Shown: positions 20,558 to 35,762 of the stretch, piece by piece
Numbering within the stretch: the first letter of the stretch is position 1
Layout of the letters: each line of letters opens with the position of its first letter
DNA from: Corynebacterium jeikeium
GTDB lineage: Bacteria > Actinomycetota > Actinomycetes > Mycobacteriales > Mycobacteriaceae
Reading direction: 5' to 3'
Assembly (NCBI RefSeq): GCF_028609885.1
Contig: NZ_CP063195.1
Coordinates: forward strand, 992,001-1,056,000
Length of the DNA: 64,000 nucleotides
Made by a program: the position numbers and the translations under genes
The notes under the pieces: model-generated
What the model was told of the DNA's origin: nothing
Database searches by the model: none
The model's input: the letters and a program-made list of their open reading frames with translations, nothing else

Positions 20558-23116
20558 ATGCTTATTTCCCAGTCGTGGCTGACCCGAATCCTGCAGACCT
20601 CCAACCCACAGTGGAGCGTGAGCGCCGAGGAGTTCGACGCCGGCTTCGTCCGCGTTGGCTTCGAGACTGAGGGGTACGAGGCGATCCCCGAAACCACCGG
20701 CCCGCTGGTGATCGGTCGCGTCGAGAAGATCGAGGAACTCACCGAGTTCAAGAAGCCGATCCGTTACTGCGACGTCAACGTCGGTGAGGCTAACGGCACC
20801 GGCGAGCTGCAGCACATCATCTGTGGCGCGCGGAATTTCGCCGAGGGCGACAACGTCGTCATCGCCCTGCCCGGCACGGTGCTGCCCGGCCCCTTCGAGA
20901 TCTCGGCACGTAAGACCTACGGCAAGATCTCCGAGGGCATGATCTGTTCTGCGATGGAGGTGGGCCTGGCCAGCCAGCAGAACGCGGGAATCATGACTAT
21001 TTCTGACGCCGATCTCGCCAGTGCCAACCTCAAGGTAGGCGACGATGCGCGTGAGCTGCTGGGTTTGCAGGACACCATCTTCGACGTGAACATCACCCCG
21101 GACCGCGGCTACGCGCTGTCGGCCAGGGGACTCGCCCGCGAGTTGGCGTCCAGCTTCGACCTGCAGTTCCGTGACCCGGCGCAGGATCCGGCAGCAGCGG
21201 CGATGCGCAACGACCTTTTCGCCGGCCTGCCCGGCACCGACGGCGAGGTGCAAGCGCTGAAGGTCGACGAGGACACGAAGTGCTCTAAGTTCGGCATGCG
21301 CAAGGTCACCGGCATCGACCCGCAGGCGGAGTCCCCGCTGTGGCTGCAGCGCGAGCTGATGCTGTGCGGCCAGCGCCCAGTGAACCCGGCGACGGACGTG
21401 ACGAACTACGTGATGTTCCTGCTGGGCCAGCCGATGCACGCCTTCGACGCAGACAAGGTCAGCGGAGAGCTGCACGTTCGCCTGGCACAGAAGGGGGAGA
21501 AGCTGACCACGCTGGACGACGTGGAGCGCACCCTCGACCCCGAGGACGTGGTGATCTCCGACGACTCCGGTGTGCAGTCGCTGGCTGGCGTGATGGGTGG
21601 CTCGACTTCCGAGATTTCCGAGACGACCACCAACGTGCTGTTCGAGGCTGCGCACTGGGATCAGATCACCGTGGCCCGCACCTGCCGCCGCCACAAGCTT
21701 TCCTCCGAGGCCTCCCGCCGCTTCGAGCGCGGCACGGATGCCGCCATCATCGAGGATGCCCTAGACTTCGCCGTCGCCCTGCTGGTGAACATCGCGGGCG
21801 GCGAAGTAGAGGAGGGGCGCACCCTGGTCGGCGTGGTTCCGGAGATGCCGATGATCACCATCCACACCTCCCGGCCGGGTAAGACCGCAGGCAAGATCTA
21901 CCCGGACGGCACCACCATTTCTCGCCTGCGGGAGGTCGGCTGCGAGGTGCGTGAGACCGGCTCCCGCGACGATAACGGTGCCCGCGAGATCGAAGTCACC
22001 CCGCCGACCTGGCGCCCGGATCTGACGATGCCTGCCGACCTGGTGGAGGAGGTCCTGCGCCTCGAGGGGCTGGAGGACATCCCCTCTATCGTCCCGACCG
22101 CCCCGGCTGGCCGCGGCTACACCCCGCGCCAGCGGATGCGTCGCAACGTGGGCCAGGCTCTAGCCTGGGCGGGCTATGCAGAGATCCTGCCGACCCCGTT
22201 TATCGCCAACGACGTGTTCGACGTGTGGAACCTGCCCGCAGATGACCCGCGCCGCCTGACGGTGAAGGTGCAGAACCCGCTGGAAAGCGACTACGCCTGC
22301 ATCGGCACCACTCTGCTGCCGTCCATGATCGAATCCCTGCGCCGCAACGTCACCCGTGGCCAGCGCGACGTCGCCCTTTACGGCGTGGAGCAGGTGTCCC
22401 TGCCGAAGTCGACTAAGCCGTTCTCGCCGATGCCTTCTGTGAAGCAGCGCCCGGGGACTGAGGAGCTGCAGGAGCTACTGGATTCCCTGCCCGCCCAGCC
22501 GCTGCACGTGGCCGTTGTGGCCACGGGTAACCGCCAGCTGCAGGGTATCTGGGGCGAGCCGGAATCCTTCACGGCGGCCGACGCCATCGAGTCCGCCCGT
22601 GTGGTCGCCCGTGCCGCAGGTGTGGAGATCACCGTGCGCAATGCAGAGTACTTGCCGTGGCACCCGGGCCGCTGCGCTGAGATCCTGGTGGGCGACAAGG
22701 TCGTTGGTCACGCTGGCGAGCTGCACCCGCAGGTCTTGGAGCGCGCAGAGCTGCCGCCGCGCACCGTGGCCATGGAGATGAATCTCGACGCGCTGCCGCT
22801 GGAGGAGACTTTCCCGCGCCCGGTGCTGTCGGCTTTCCCGGCGGTCCTGCAGGACATCGCGGTCGTCGTTGACGAGGCCACCCCGGCTCAGGATGTTGAG
22901 GATGCTCTGCGCGCTGGCGCTGGCGAGCTGTTGGAGGAGATCCGACTGTTCGACGTTTACCACTCCGAGGCTCTGGGTGAGGGCAAGCGCTCGCTGACCT
23001 TCAGCCTGCGTTTCCGTGCGCCCGACCGCACCCTGACGGAGGAAGAGGCCAGCAAGTCCCGCGAGGCGGCTCTGCAGTCCGCCACTGAAAAGGTCGGTGC
23101 GCAGCTTCGCGCCTAG
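20558..23116 (+). CDS. pheT: Phenylalanyl-tRNA synthetase beta chain
   Basis: This 852-aa editing and tRNA-binding subunit partners PheS. The order is N-terminal LISQSWLTRIL, an EMAP-like tRNA-binding domain (~45-155, LQHIICGARNFAEGDNVVIA), the B3/B4 editing domain (~215-390), the B5 domain (~420-490), the class II-like core and a C-terminal FDX-ACB domain (~755-850, FPAVLQDIAVVVDEATPAQD). Length is normal. It completes the pheST operon; the argC promoter follows 2 bp after its stop. Confidence 0.97.
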   Translation: MLISQSWLTRILQTSNPQWSVSAEEFDAGFVRVGFETEGYEAIPETTGPLVIGRVEKIEELTEFKKPIRYCDVNVGEANGTGELQHIICGARNFAEGDNVVIALPGTVLPGPFEISARKTYGKISEGMICSAMEVGLASQQNAGIMTISDADLASANLKVGDDARELLGLQDTIFDVNITPDRGYALSARGLARELASSFDLQFRDPAQDPAAAAMRNDLFAGLPGTDGEVQALKVDEDTKCSKFGMRKVTGIDPQAESPLWLQRELMLCGQRPVNPATDVTNYVMFLLGQPMHAFDADKVSGELHVRLAQKGEKLTTLDDVERTLDPEDVVISDDSGVQSLAGVMGGSTSEISETTTNVLFEAAHWDQITVARTCRRHKLSSEASRRFERGTDAAIIEDALDFAVALLVNIAGGEVEEGRTLVGVVPEMPMITIHTSRPGKTAGKIYPDGTTISRLREVGCEVRETGSRDDNGAREIEVTPPTWRPDLTMPADLVEEVLRLEGLEDIPSIVPTAPAGRGYTPRQRMRRNVGQALAWAGYAEILPTPFIANDVFDVWNLPADDPRRLTVKVQNPLESDYACIGTTLLPSMIESLRRNVTRGQRDVALYGVEQVSLPKSTKPFSPMPSVKQRPGTEELQELLDSLPAQPLHVAVVATGNRQLQGIWGEPESFTAADAIESARVVARAAGVEITVRNAEYLPWHPGRCAEILVGDKVVGHAGELHPQVLERAELPPRTVAMEMNLDALPLEETFPRPVLSAFPAVLQDIAVVVDEATPAQDVEDALRAGAGELLEEIRLFDVYHSEALGEGKRSLTFSLRFRAPDRTLTEEEASKSREAALQSATEKVGAQLRA

Positions 23117-23117
23117 C

Positions 23118-23173
23118 TGCATAATTCCCACAAACCTGAATAATTTGCATTTTGGGTTCGAGTAGGGCAGAAT
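23118..23173 (+). promoter_or_regulatory. argC promoter with candidate ArgR operator
   Basis: TTGCAT (23145-23150), 17 bp, CAGAAT (23168-23173) forms a promoter whose transcript would start at or next to the argC ATG (23180). Two ARG-box-like elements overlap or precede it: TGCATAATT (23118-23126) and TGAATAATTTGCAT (23137-23150). The second covers the -35. ArgR is encoded in the same cluster, so end-product repression is expected. The match to a strict ARG box is partial. Confidence 0.5.
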
Positions 23174-23179
23174 CGCCCT

Positions 23180-24205
23180 ATGTTGAAAATTGCAGTAGCA
23201 GGCGCCAGCGGGTACGCGGGTGGTGAGGCCCTTCGCCTCCTATTAAATCACCCCGGCTACGGCGTGGACTTCGAAATCGGTTCGCTGACCGGCGGTTCCA
23301 ACGCGGGCACGCGATTCGGCGATCTTAACCCGGGGCTACCCGCCCTGGCGGATCGCGTGCTCGAAGAGACGACCGAGGAAGTTCTCCGCGGACACGACGC
23401 TGCAATCCTGGCCCTCCCTCACGGAGTCTCAGCCTCCCTGGACCTGCCGGAATCCATGAAGATCGTGGACTGTGGCGCGGACTACCGCCTGAAGAATGCC
23501 AACCACTGGGCGCGCTTCTACGGCACCCCGCACGCCGGCACCCGCACCTACGGCATCCCGGAGATGCCCGGTCGCAGGGAGGAAATCGCGGCCACTAATT
23601 ACGTCGCCGCCCCCGGTTGCTTCCCGACTGGCGCCACGATGGCCCTCATGCCCGCCATCGCTAGCGGCCTGATGGCACCGCAGATCAGCGTGGTTTCCGT
23701 CACCGGCACTACCGGCGCTGGTAAGAAGGCCGCCGTGAACCTACTGGGTTCGGAAACCATAGGTAACCTGCGCGCCTACGGCGTGGGCACCCACCGCCAC
23801 GCGCCGGAGATCAAGCAGAGCGTGGAAGAGCTGCTGGCCCCCGGCTACTCCTCGGACGACGTGCACGTTACCTTCACCCCGGTGCTGGCTCCTCTGACCC
23901 GCGGCATCCTCACCACCGTCACCGCCCCCGCGCGTGGCCAGGCTCGCGATATCCGCCGTGCTTACGAGGAGTTCTGTGCCGACGAGCCCTTCCTCCACCT
24001 GCTGCCGGAGGGCCAGCAGCCGGAGGTGAAGAGCGTCGTCGGCTCCAACATGGTGCACATCCAAGTAGAAGTCGCCGATGGCATGGTCATCGCCACCAGC
24101 GCCATCGATAACCTCACCAAGGGCACCGCAGGTGCCGCCATCCAATGCCTCAACCTGATGTTCGGTTGGGAAGAAACCGCGGGACTCCCGCAGACGGGGC
24201 TCTGA
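23180..24205 (+). CDS. argC: N-acetyl-gamma-glutamyl-phosphate reductase
   Basis: This 341-aa NADPH-dependent reductase makes N-acetylglutamate semialdehyde, the third step of arginine synthesis. It shows the Rossmann start [20 protein letters not shown], the catalytic Cys in [11 protein letters not shown] (~residue 150) and [13 protein letters not shown]. Length is normal. First gene of the arg operon, with a candidate ArgR-controlled leaderless promoter. argJ follows 9 bp after its stop. Confidence 0.97.
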   Translation: MLKIAVAGASGYAGGEALRLLLNHPGYGVDFEIGSLTGGSNAGTRFGDLNPGLPALADRVLEETTEEVLRGHDAAILALPHGVSASLDLPESMKIVDCGADYRLKNANHWARFYGTPHAGTRTYGIPEMPGRREEIAATNYVAAPGCFPTGATMALMPAIASGLMAPQISVVSVTGTTGAGKKAAVNLLGSETIGNLRAYGVGTHRHAPEIKQSVEELLAPGYSSDDVHVTFTPVLAPLTRGILTTVTAPARGQARDIRRAYEEFCADEPFLHLLPEGQQPEVKSVVGSNMVHIQVEVADGMVIATSAIDNLTKGTAGAAIQCLNLMFGWEETAGLPQTGL

Positions 24206-24214
24206 TTCAAAACT

Positions 24215-25432
24215 ATGACCAGCGCAGACAAGAACAATCCGGATACCAGCACTGCCCAGGGATCCTCTGCAGACCTCGGTGTGACCGTTCCCAAGGGCTT
24301 TAGCGCCGCTGCCGTGACCGCGGGGATCAAGCCCTCCGGCAAGTCGGATATGGCTCTGATCCGCAACGATGGGCCGGATGACATCGCCGCCGCCATGTTC
24401 ACCCGCAATCAGGTCACCGCCGCTCCGGTTCGTTATACCAAGGCAAATAACGACGGCACTTTCCGCGCCGTTGTTGTGAACTCTGGCAACGCCAACGCCT
24501 GCAACGGAGCCCAGGGCGACAAGGATGCGCGCGCTACCGCAGAGAAGGCCGCCGAGTTGCTGGGGTGCCAACCCGGAGATGTTGCCGTGTGTTCCACCGG
24601 CCTGATCGGCGACGTGCTGCCGATGGATAAGGTGCTTTCCGGCGTCGACGAGCTCGCCGGCAAGCTCGACCAGTCCATCGCCGCCGGCAACGATGCTGCC
24701 CGCGCCATCATGACCACCGACCTCGTTGCTAAGGAAGCCGTCTACCACGGCGAAGGCTGGTCCATCGGCGCCATGGGCAAGGGCGTCGGGATGATGGCCC
24801 CGTCGCTGGCTACGATGCTCGTGTTTATTACTACGGACGCCCACCTTCCCAGCGCCGACATGGCCCACGAGGCCCTGGCGGGCGCCACCCCGACCACCTT
24901 CGACTGCATCGACATCGACGGTGCGACCTCCACCAACGACACTGTGCTGCTAATGGCCTCCGGCGCTTCCGGCATTACCCCGGACGCGGAAGAATTCAAC
25001 GCTGCGATCCACCAAGTGTGCCTCGATATTGCGATGCAACTGCAGGCGGACGCTGAGGGCGTCACAAAGAGAGTGTCCATTACCGTCGGCGGCGCAGAAA
25101 CGGACGCAGACGCACAAACCGCAGCGCGCGTCATCGGCCGCGACAACCTGTTTAAGTGCGCGATGTTCGGCTCCGACCCGAACTGGGGCCGCGTGCTGGC
25201 TGCCGTGGGCATGGCGCCGGTGAAGATGAACCCGGAGGCCATCAGTGTGTCCTTCAATGGCCATCCGGTGTGCATCAACTCCACGGGCGCCCCCGGTGCT
25301 CGCACCGTGGATCTCTCGGGCGCAGACATTGCCGTCGAGGTGGACCTCGGAGTGGGCGAGGGGCGTGCGACGGTGTGGACGACCGACCTGTCGTACTCCT
25401 ACGTGGAGATCAACTCGGAGTACTCCACCTAA
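24215..25432 (+). CDS. argJ: Glutamate N-acetyltransferase / amino-acid acetyltransferase (ornithine acetyltransferase)
   Basis: This 405-aa enzyme recycles the acetyl group from N-acetylornithine to glutamate. It is made as a precursor that self-cleaves before a Thr nucleophile. The site is visible as [19 protein letters not shown], with Thr200. Other family blocks are [16 protein letters not shown] and [11 protein letters not shown]. With argJ present the pathway is cyclic; whether it also accepts acetyl-CoA cannot be read here. Third in pathway order, second in the operon. Confidence 0.97.
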   Translation: MTSADKNNPDTSTAQGSSADLGVTVPKGFSAAAVTAGIKPSGKSDMALIRNDGPDDIAAAMFTRNQVTAAPVRYTKANNDGTFRAVVVNSGNANACNGAQGDKDARATAEKAAELLGCQPGDVAVCSTGLIGDVLPMDKVLSGVDELAGKLDQSIAAGNDAARAIMTTDLVAKEAVYHGEGWSIGAMGKGVGMMAPSLATMLVFITTDAHLPSADMAHEALAGATPTTFDCIDIDGATSTNDTVLLMASGASGITPDAEEFNAAIHQVCLDIAMQLQADAEGVTKRVSITVGGAETDADAQTAARVIGRDNLFKCAMFGSDPNWGRVLAAVGMAPVKMNPEAISVSFNGHPVCINSTGAPGARTVDLSGADIAVEVDLGVGEGRATVWTTDLSYSYVEINSEYST

Positions 25433-25496
25433 GACTCTTGAGCCACCAGAGCCGCCTGAACCACCCCGCACAACGGACCAACCAGGAAAACCCCAG

Positions 25497-26446
25497 ATGA
25501 ACCCCAAACACACCCCCATCGATACCACCGGGCTGACCCCCGAGCTGCGCAGCCATGTGCTGGCCGAAGCCCTGCCGTGGCTTCTGCACTACCGCGACAA
25601 GATCGTGGTGGTGAAGTACGGCGGCAACGCGATGATCGACGAAGAGCTGAAGCGCGCTTTCGCCGCCGACATGGTCTTCCTGCGTGCCATCGGTGCTCGC
25701 CCGGTCGTGGTGCACGGCGGCGGACCCCAGATCAACGAGATGCTGAAGACCGTCGGACTGGAAGGCGAGTTCAAGGGCGGCTTCCGTGTGACCACACCGG
25801 AGGTGATGGAGTACGTCCGCATGGTGCTATTCGGCAAGGTCGGCCGCGAGCTGGTCGGGCTGATCAACGAGCACGGCCCCTATGCCGTCGGTGCCTCGGG
25901 CGAGGATGCCGGCCTGTTTACCGCCTCCAAGCGCATGATCACCGTCGATGGGGAAGAGGTCGACTTGGGTCGGGTGGGGCAGATCGAGCACGTTGACGCC
26001 GAAAGCCTGATCGACCTCATCGACGCCGGCCGCATCCCCGTCGTCTCCACGGTCGCACCGGATGACCAGGGGCGGATCTACAACATCAACGCAGACACCG
26101 CCGCCGGTGCGCTGGCAGGTGCCCTGGGCGCCGAGAGGCTCGTGATGCTCACCAATGTCAAGGGCTTGTACACCGACTGGCCAAACAAGGAATCGCTGGT
26201 ATCCAGCCTGACCCCGGAGCAGCTTTCCGATCTGCTGCCCAACCTCGATTCCGGCATGGTGCCCAAGATGGAGGCCTGCCTGGACGCGCTGCGCAGTGGC
26301 GTGCAGGCCGCGCACGTTATCGACGGCCGTATTCCGCACTCCGTAATCTTGGAGCTGATGACCACCGGCGGTATCGGCACCATGATCTGCCCCGCGGGCT
26401 GGGAAGACATTGCCAGCCCCGACATCAACTATCGGGAGGACCTCCC

Positions 26447-26450
<4 letters not shown>
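25497..26450 (+). CDS. argB: Acetylglutamate kinase
   Basis: This 317-aa kinase phosphorylates N-acetylglutamate and is usually the arginine-inhibited control point in cyclic pathways. It begins [20 protein letters not shown], an N-terminal helix typical of arginine-sensitive forms. VVKYGGNAM (~residue 37), [10 protein letters not shown] (~72), GRIPVVS and [15 protein letters not shown] give the substrate and ATP sites. I chose the ATG at 25497, preceded by AGGAAAA, over a far longer open frame that overlaps argJ. Its stop overlaps the argD start by 4 bp (ATGA). Confidence 0.97.
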
Positions 26451-29077
<2,627 letters not shown>

Positions 29078-29138
29078 AATCAAATAACGGATACAACAAC
29101 TAGAACGCAAGAAGAGTTTCGAAGGGAAGCTTAGAAGA

Positions 29139-30335
29139 ATGAAGGATCGCGTAGTACTCGCATACTCCGGCGGGCTGGATACCACCGTGGCCATCAGCTG
29201 GATCGCCAAGGAGCGCAACGCAGAGGTCGTCTGCGTCTCCATCGACCTGGGTCAGGGCGGCGAGGACATGGAGACCGTCCGCCAGCGCGCCCTCGGCGCC
29301 GGTGCCGTGGAGTCCATCGTTGTGGACGCCCGCGACGAGTTCGCCAACGACTACTGCCTGCCGACCATCAAGGCCAACGGCATGTACATGAAGGAGTACC
29401 CGCTGGTCTCCGCGATCTCCCGCCCGCTGATCGTCAAGCACATGGCGGATGCAGCCAAGGAGCACGGCGGAACCGCCGTCGCCCACGGCTGCACCGGCAA
29501 GGGCAATGACCAGGTGCGTTTCGAGGTTGGTTTTGCCAATACTGCCCCGGACCTGGAGATCATCGCCCCGGTCCGCGACTACGCCTGGACCCGTGAAAAG
29601 GCCATCGCCTTCGCCGAGGAAAACGGCATCCCGATCGAGCAGTCCAAGTCCTCCCCGTTCTCCATCGACCAAAACGTGTGGGGCCGCGCCGTGGAGACCG
29701 GCTTCCTGGAGGATCTGTGGAACGCCCCGACCAAGGACGTCTACGCATACACCGAGGACCCGGGCCTGGGCCAGGCTCCGGACGAGGTCATCATCTCCTT
29801 CGAGTCCGGCGTGCCAGTGGCCATCGACGGTAAGAAGGTCACTGTCCTGGAGGCCATTGAGGAGCTGAACCGCCGCGCAGGTGCGCAGGGCGTCGGCCGC
29901 CTGGACATGGTTGAGGACCGCCTGGTGGGCATCAAGTCCCGCGAGATCTACGAGGCTCCGGGCGCTATCACCCTGATCCGTGCCCACGAGGCCCTTGAGG
30001 CCGTCACCGTCGAGCGCGAGCTGGCCCGCTACAAGCGCGGCATCGACGCAGAGTGGTCTAACCAGGTCTACGACGGCCTGTGGTTCAGCCCGCTGAAGCG
30101 CTCCCTGGATGCGTTCATCGATTCCACCCAGGCGCACGTCACCGGCGACATCCGCCTGGTGCTGCACGCGGGCTCCATCACCGTCAACGGCCGCCGCTCC
30201 GGCAAGTCCCTGTACGACTTCAACCTGGCTACCTACGACGAGGGCGACTCCTTCGACCAGTCCATGGCCCGCGGCTTCGTGGAGCTGCACGGCCTGTCCT
30301 CCAAGATCGCCGCTAAGCGCGACCTGGCTAACTAG
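29139..30335 (+). CDS. argG: Argininosuccinate synthase
   Basis: This 398-aa ATP-dependent ligase joins citrulline and aspartate. It begins [20 protein letters not shown], the PP-loop SGGLDT. It also has [16 protein letters not shown] and NPVWGRAVE-like [16 protein letters not shown]. The 61-bp gap after argR contains GAAGGGAAG before the ATG and TAAAAT at 29075-29080 overlapping the argR stop, a possible second promoter for argGH. Confidence 0.97.
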   Translation: MKDRVVLAYSGGLDTTVAISWIAKERNAEVVCVSIDLGQGGEDMETVRQRALGAGAVESIVVDARDEFANDYCLPTIKANGMYMKEYPLVSAISRPLIVKHMADAAKEHGGTAVAHGCTGKGNDQVRFEVGFANTAPDLEIIAPVRDYAWTREKAIAFAEENGIPIEQSKSSPFSIDQNVWGRAVETGFLEDLWNAPTKDVYAYTEDPGLGQAPDEVIISFESGVPVAIDGKKVTVLEAIEELNRRAGAQGVGRLDMVEDRLVGIKSREIYEAPGAITLIRAHEALEAVTVERELARYKRGIDAEWSNQVYDGLWFSPLKRSLDAFIDSTQAHVTGDIRLVLHAGSITVNGRRSGKSLYDFNLATYDEGDSFDQSMARGFVELHGLSSKIAAKRDLAN

Positions 30336-31925
<1,590 letters not shown>

Positions 31926-31935
31926 GGAAAGAGCT

Positions 31936-31954
31936 TGCGGGGGTTAGCCCCGCA
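31936..31954. terminator. GC hairpin between convergent argH and thiF
   Basis: TGCGGGG (31936-31942) pairs with CCCCGCA (31948-31954), and the thiF stop codon lies in the loop. There is no T-run, so this is a weak bidirectional terminator candidate. Confidence 0.4.
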
Positions 31955-33221
31955 CCCCTCCGGGCAGGTTGTGCAGCGTGATTCCATACTCGCTAGCAAC
32001 CTGCCTATATTTTTCAACGAAGTGTTGGCTGCGCACCCCCGAGGCGCAGTAGACCACCGCTTCGGTGCCCTCGTGGCGGGCGAAGGCCTCGGCCACTGCG
32101 GGGGAGGCCACGTCCAGGGTGCCTGCGGGATCCGCGAGCGCGGACATCGCGAGGTGCTCGTCGGCGCCTTGCTCGCCGATGAAGCTCGGCTGGGCGAGGA
32201 GCGTTTCGTGGTACTCGCGGACGTCCACCGTGAAGGCCTTGCCGGTGCGGACGAGCTCGTGCAGAGCGGCGTTACCCGGTGCCTTCGCCGGGTGGGAGCC
32301 TGGGTCCTGGTCTGGCGTGGTGTGCGAGGCCTCCGGGGGCTGGACTGCGCAGGCGGTAATGGAGGCTGCGGCGTTGTCGTTGGGGGACAGGGCCACGACT
32401 GGCTGGCGGCTCGGGTCGGGGGCGATGCGGAAGCTCTGGGTGCGCGCGGTCAGCGCGTCGTAGCTCACAACCGTGCCGAGCAGCGGCTGGCCGACCCCGG
32501 TGACCCACTTGATGGCCTCGGTGGCCGCCAGCGCGCCCATCACCGCGGTGGTCGCGCCCAACACCCCGGCGCTCGCGCAGTCGGGGATCGAATCCCCGCT
32601 TGGCTTCTCTGGGAACAGATCCCGCAGACCGATGCCGCGCTCACCGCTGGCGGTGGAGTTGAACACCGAGATCTGCCCGGCGAAGCGCAGCACTGTGGTC
32701 CAGACCAGGGGAGTGCCGGAGATTTCGGCGGCGTCGGCCACCAGAAACTTCGTGTCGAAGTTATCGGAGCCGTCGATGACCAGATCGACCTGCTGGAAAG
32801 CCTCGACGATATTATTCGCGTCCAGGCGGTAGCGGTGTGCTTCGACCCGGATATCCGGCTGGATGCGCTTCAGCGCATCGGTGGCCGCATCAACCTTTGC
32901 CCGGCCGACGTCCTCGGCCGAGAACAGGATCTGGCGGTGCAGGTTCGTCACATCCACCGTGTCGTCGTCGTAGAGCACGATCGTGCCCACCCCGGCCGAA
33001 GCCAGGGATTGCATCGCGGGGCAACCTAGCCCGCCTGCTCCGACGACGAGCACGCGGGCGTCGTGCAGCCGCTGCTGCTCGGTGGGTCCGAAGCCAGGCA
33101 GGTTCAGGTGGCGGGCGGTGCGCCGCTGCTCCCGGTAAGGAAGGGAGACGAAGTCCCCGGCGGGGAAGGCCTGATCGGTTCCCGCTGTGCGCGGGGAAGA
33201 AGTGTGTGAGCTTCCAGCCAC
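31944..33221 (-). CDS. thiF: ThiF/MoeB-type adenylyltransferase with C-terminal rhodanese domain
   Basis: This 425-aa E1-like enzyme adenylates the Gly-Gly end of a small sulfur carrier; next to thiS this is most likely ThiS in thiazole synthesis. The ATP site is VLVVGAGGLGCPAMQSLASA (~56-75), followed by DTVDVTNLHRQILF and DGSDNFDTKFL. The C-terminal rhodanese domain (~320-425) has the persulfide Cys in VYCASGVRS. The four zinc cysteines of E. coli MoeB are absent, as I recall for actinobacterial MoeZ-type proteins. GTG start, with GAGGTG upstream; it begins 2 bp after thiG. A MoeZ role cannot be excluded. Confidence 0.9.
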   Translation of the reverse strand: MAGSSHTSSPRTAGTDQAFPAGDFVSLPYREQRRTARHLNLPGFGPTEQQRLHDARVLVVGAGGLGCPAMQSLASAGVGTIVLYDDDTVDVTNLHRQILFSAEDVGRAKVDAATDALKRIQPDIRVEAHRYRLDANNIVEAFQQVDLVIDGSDNFDTKFLVADAAEISGTPLVWTTVLRFAGQISVFNSTASGERGIGLRDLFPEKPSGDSIPDCASAGVLGATTAVMGALAATEAIKWVTGVGQPLLGTVVSYDALTARTQSFRIAPDPSRQPVVALSPNDNAAASITACAVQPPEASHTTPDQDPGSHPAKAPGNAALHELVRTGKAFTVDVREYHETLLAQPSFIGEQGADEHLAMSALADPAGTLDVASPAVAEAFARHEGTEAVVYCASGVRSQHFVEKYRQVASEYGITLHNLPGGVRG

Positions 33222-33223
33222 GC

Positions 33224-34060
<837 letters not shown>

Positions 34061-34149
34061 CTATGCCTTCTTCTCCTTCTGCGTCTACTAGTGCCGTCGT
34101 TCCGGGTCATCGTGGCTCGTTAAAGCCGATGAAGCCGGAAGCGGTAGCC

Positions 34150-34356
34150 CTAACCGCCCTGGACCGCGACGAGGATGTCGATCTCGTCGCCGTCGGACAC
34201 CTCGCGGGTGTCCCACTGGCTGCGTGGCACGACCGCCTGGTTCAGCGCGATCGCGATGCCCGTGGCATCCTTTTCGCCGGTCTCGTTGGCAACGACCTTG
34301 GCGATCGTGAGTCCCGCCTTGCCCTGGCGCTCTTCCTGGTTCACCGTGTAGTTCAT
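34150..34356 (-). CDS. thiS: Sulfur carrier protein ThiS
   Basis: This 68-aa ubiquitin-like protein ends in the diagnostic Gly-Gly (LVAVQGG). Its C-terminus is adenylated by ThiF and converted to a thiocarboxylate for ThiG. The ATG at 34356 is preferred, with GAGAGGA upstream. A longer frame to 34425 is open but adds a non-homologous basic leader. It lies between thiO and thiG; the 89 bp to thiG contain no gene. Confidence 0.92.
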   Translation of the reverse strand: MNYTVNQEERQGKAGLTIAKVVANETGEKDATGIAIALNQAVVPRSQWDTREVSDGDEIDILVAVQGG

Positions 34357-34429
34357 TCTCAGCGTCCTCTCGCTCGTCTTGTTACGGGCGTTCTCTTGGC
34401 CCATTATCTCCCAGTCGCGTGCCACTGGC

Positions 34430-35650
34430 TCAGTGCGTCTCGGTCGCGAAGCGCTCCCAGCGGCAAGCGTCGAGGCTCACCCCGGCCGCCTCTGCGGCCT
34501 CACCCAACGCCACATCACCATCGCCAGCGCTGAGCCCCAGGTGTGCCGTCACCTTAGCGCCGAGTGCAGACAACAGAATGCCGTGCCGGAAGTATCCCGC
34601 CGAGATCACCACATTCCCGCTGGTCTTGCCGATCAGGGGTAGGTCGTCGGGAGTGCCTGGGCGCTCCCCGGCAAGCGCCTCGATGAATTCGCAGTCCTCG
34701 ATGCCCGGCACCACGCGGATGGCGTCGCGCAGCAGGGTGTAGACCCCGTCGGCAGCGGGTGCCCGCCGTTCGTCCTCCCGTGTCGTTGCGCCCACGGCGA
34801 TCGTGCCGTCGGTGCGGGGGATGACGTAGATCGGTCGGTACTCGAAGAAACCCCGGATCACGCGCTCCACCGGGGCGGGCCGGCCTTCAGCCACCCCGAG
34901 GCGAATCAGGTCCCCGCGCACGGGCCGCACCGGCAGGGCAGGGGCGCCGTCGAGTTTTGCTGCTCCGACGCCGTTGCAGACGTAGACGCTCCCGCTCACG
35001 TCCACTGCCGTGCCGTCGGCGAGGTGTACCGCGGTGCACCCGCTGTCCGGTCCTGCGTTACGGTGGTCGGCCTCAGAACCCGCCGCTTCGCTGCCGTGCA
35101 CCAGCCCGGTCGCTTCTTGCTCCACGAAGGTTACGCCCTTCTTTTTCAGGACGTCGACGGCCGCCGCGCAGTACAACCGGGGGTTGACTTGATGGTCGCC
35201 GGGGATCTCCACGGATCCGGCGAGCTGCGGGTGCAGCCCAGGCTCAAGCTTGCGGGCTTGACGCACGGGCAGCCGGGTGGCCGTCATCCCGTGGGCGTGC
35301 TGGTGCTCCAGCAATTCGGCGAGGTGGGTGGCGTCGGCGCGGTCAGCAGCGACCACGAGCGTGGACTCCTCCCGATAACCGGTGGGAAGGTCCGTGTCTG
35401 ACTCCACGGCTTCGCGCAGCGCCGGCCACAGCTCGGCGGCGCGGATCATCAGGGGGTAGAGCTCCTCCTGCCCGTACTGCACCTCGGCGACGGGGGCGAG
35501 CATGCCACCCGCCACCCAGGAGGCACCGCTGATCGGGGCTGGGTCGATGATCGCGATATCGGTCGCGGGTACCCCGGCACGGGTCAGCTCCACGGCGGTG
35601 CTGAGACCGATGATCCCGGCGCCGATGATCACATGCTCGTAGCTGCTCAA
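34430..35650 (-). CDS. thiO: Glycine oxidase ThiO (FAD-dependent)
   Basis: This 406-aa DAO-family flavoenzyme oxidises glycine to the imine used by ThiG. The dinucleotide-binding motif is HVIIGAGIIGLSTAVEL (~6-22). ASWVAGGMLAPVAE is the typical DAO insert, and FEYRPIYVIPRTDGTIAVGA and the C-terminal VISAGYFRHGILLSALGA are FAD-domain blocks. The start is TTG at 35648-35650, chosen because the FAD motif follows at once and no ATG is near. The Shine-Dalgarno is weak (AGAAAGAAC). A 112-bp gap with a strong hairpin separates it from the MFS gene. Confidence 0.93.
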   Translation of the reverse strand: MSSYEHVIIGAGIIGLSTAVELTRAGVPATDIAIIDPAPISGASWVAGGMLAPVAEVQYGQEELYPLMIRAAELWPALREAVESDTDLPTGYREESTLVVAADRADATHLAELLEHQHAHGMTATRLPVRQARKLEPGLHPQLAGSVEIPGDHQVNPRLYCAAAVDVLKKKGVTFVEQEATGLVHGSEAAGSEADHRNAGPDSGCTAVHLADGTAVDVSGSVYVCNGVGAAKLDGAPALPVRPVRGDLIRLGVAEGRPAPVERVIRGFFEYRPIYVIPRTDGTIAVGATTREDERRAPAADGVYTLLRDAIRVVPGIEDCEFIEALAGERPGTPDDLPLIGKTSGNVVISAGYFRHGILLSALGAKVTAHLGLSAGDGDVALGEAAEAAGVSLDACRWERFATETH

Positions 35651-35691
35651 GGTCTTGTTCTTTCTAGTGGCGCGCTTGCGTCACGAATTGG

Positions 35692-35715
35692 ATGGGCTGC
35701 GGAACTGCAGCCCAT
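35692..35715 (-). repeat. Perfect 9-bp hairpin in the MFS-thiO gap
   Basis: ATGGGCTGC (35692-35700) and GCAGCCCAT (35707-35715) form a perfect stem with a 6-nt loop inside the thiamine operon. There is no following T-run, so it may be an mRNA-stability, processing or weak attenuation element. Confidence 0.45.
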
Positions 35716-35762
35716 GGTCTGCGGTATTGATTCTCGGATAACGGGCAAGGTGTGCGACCGCC

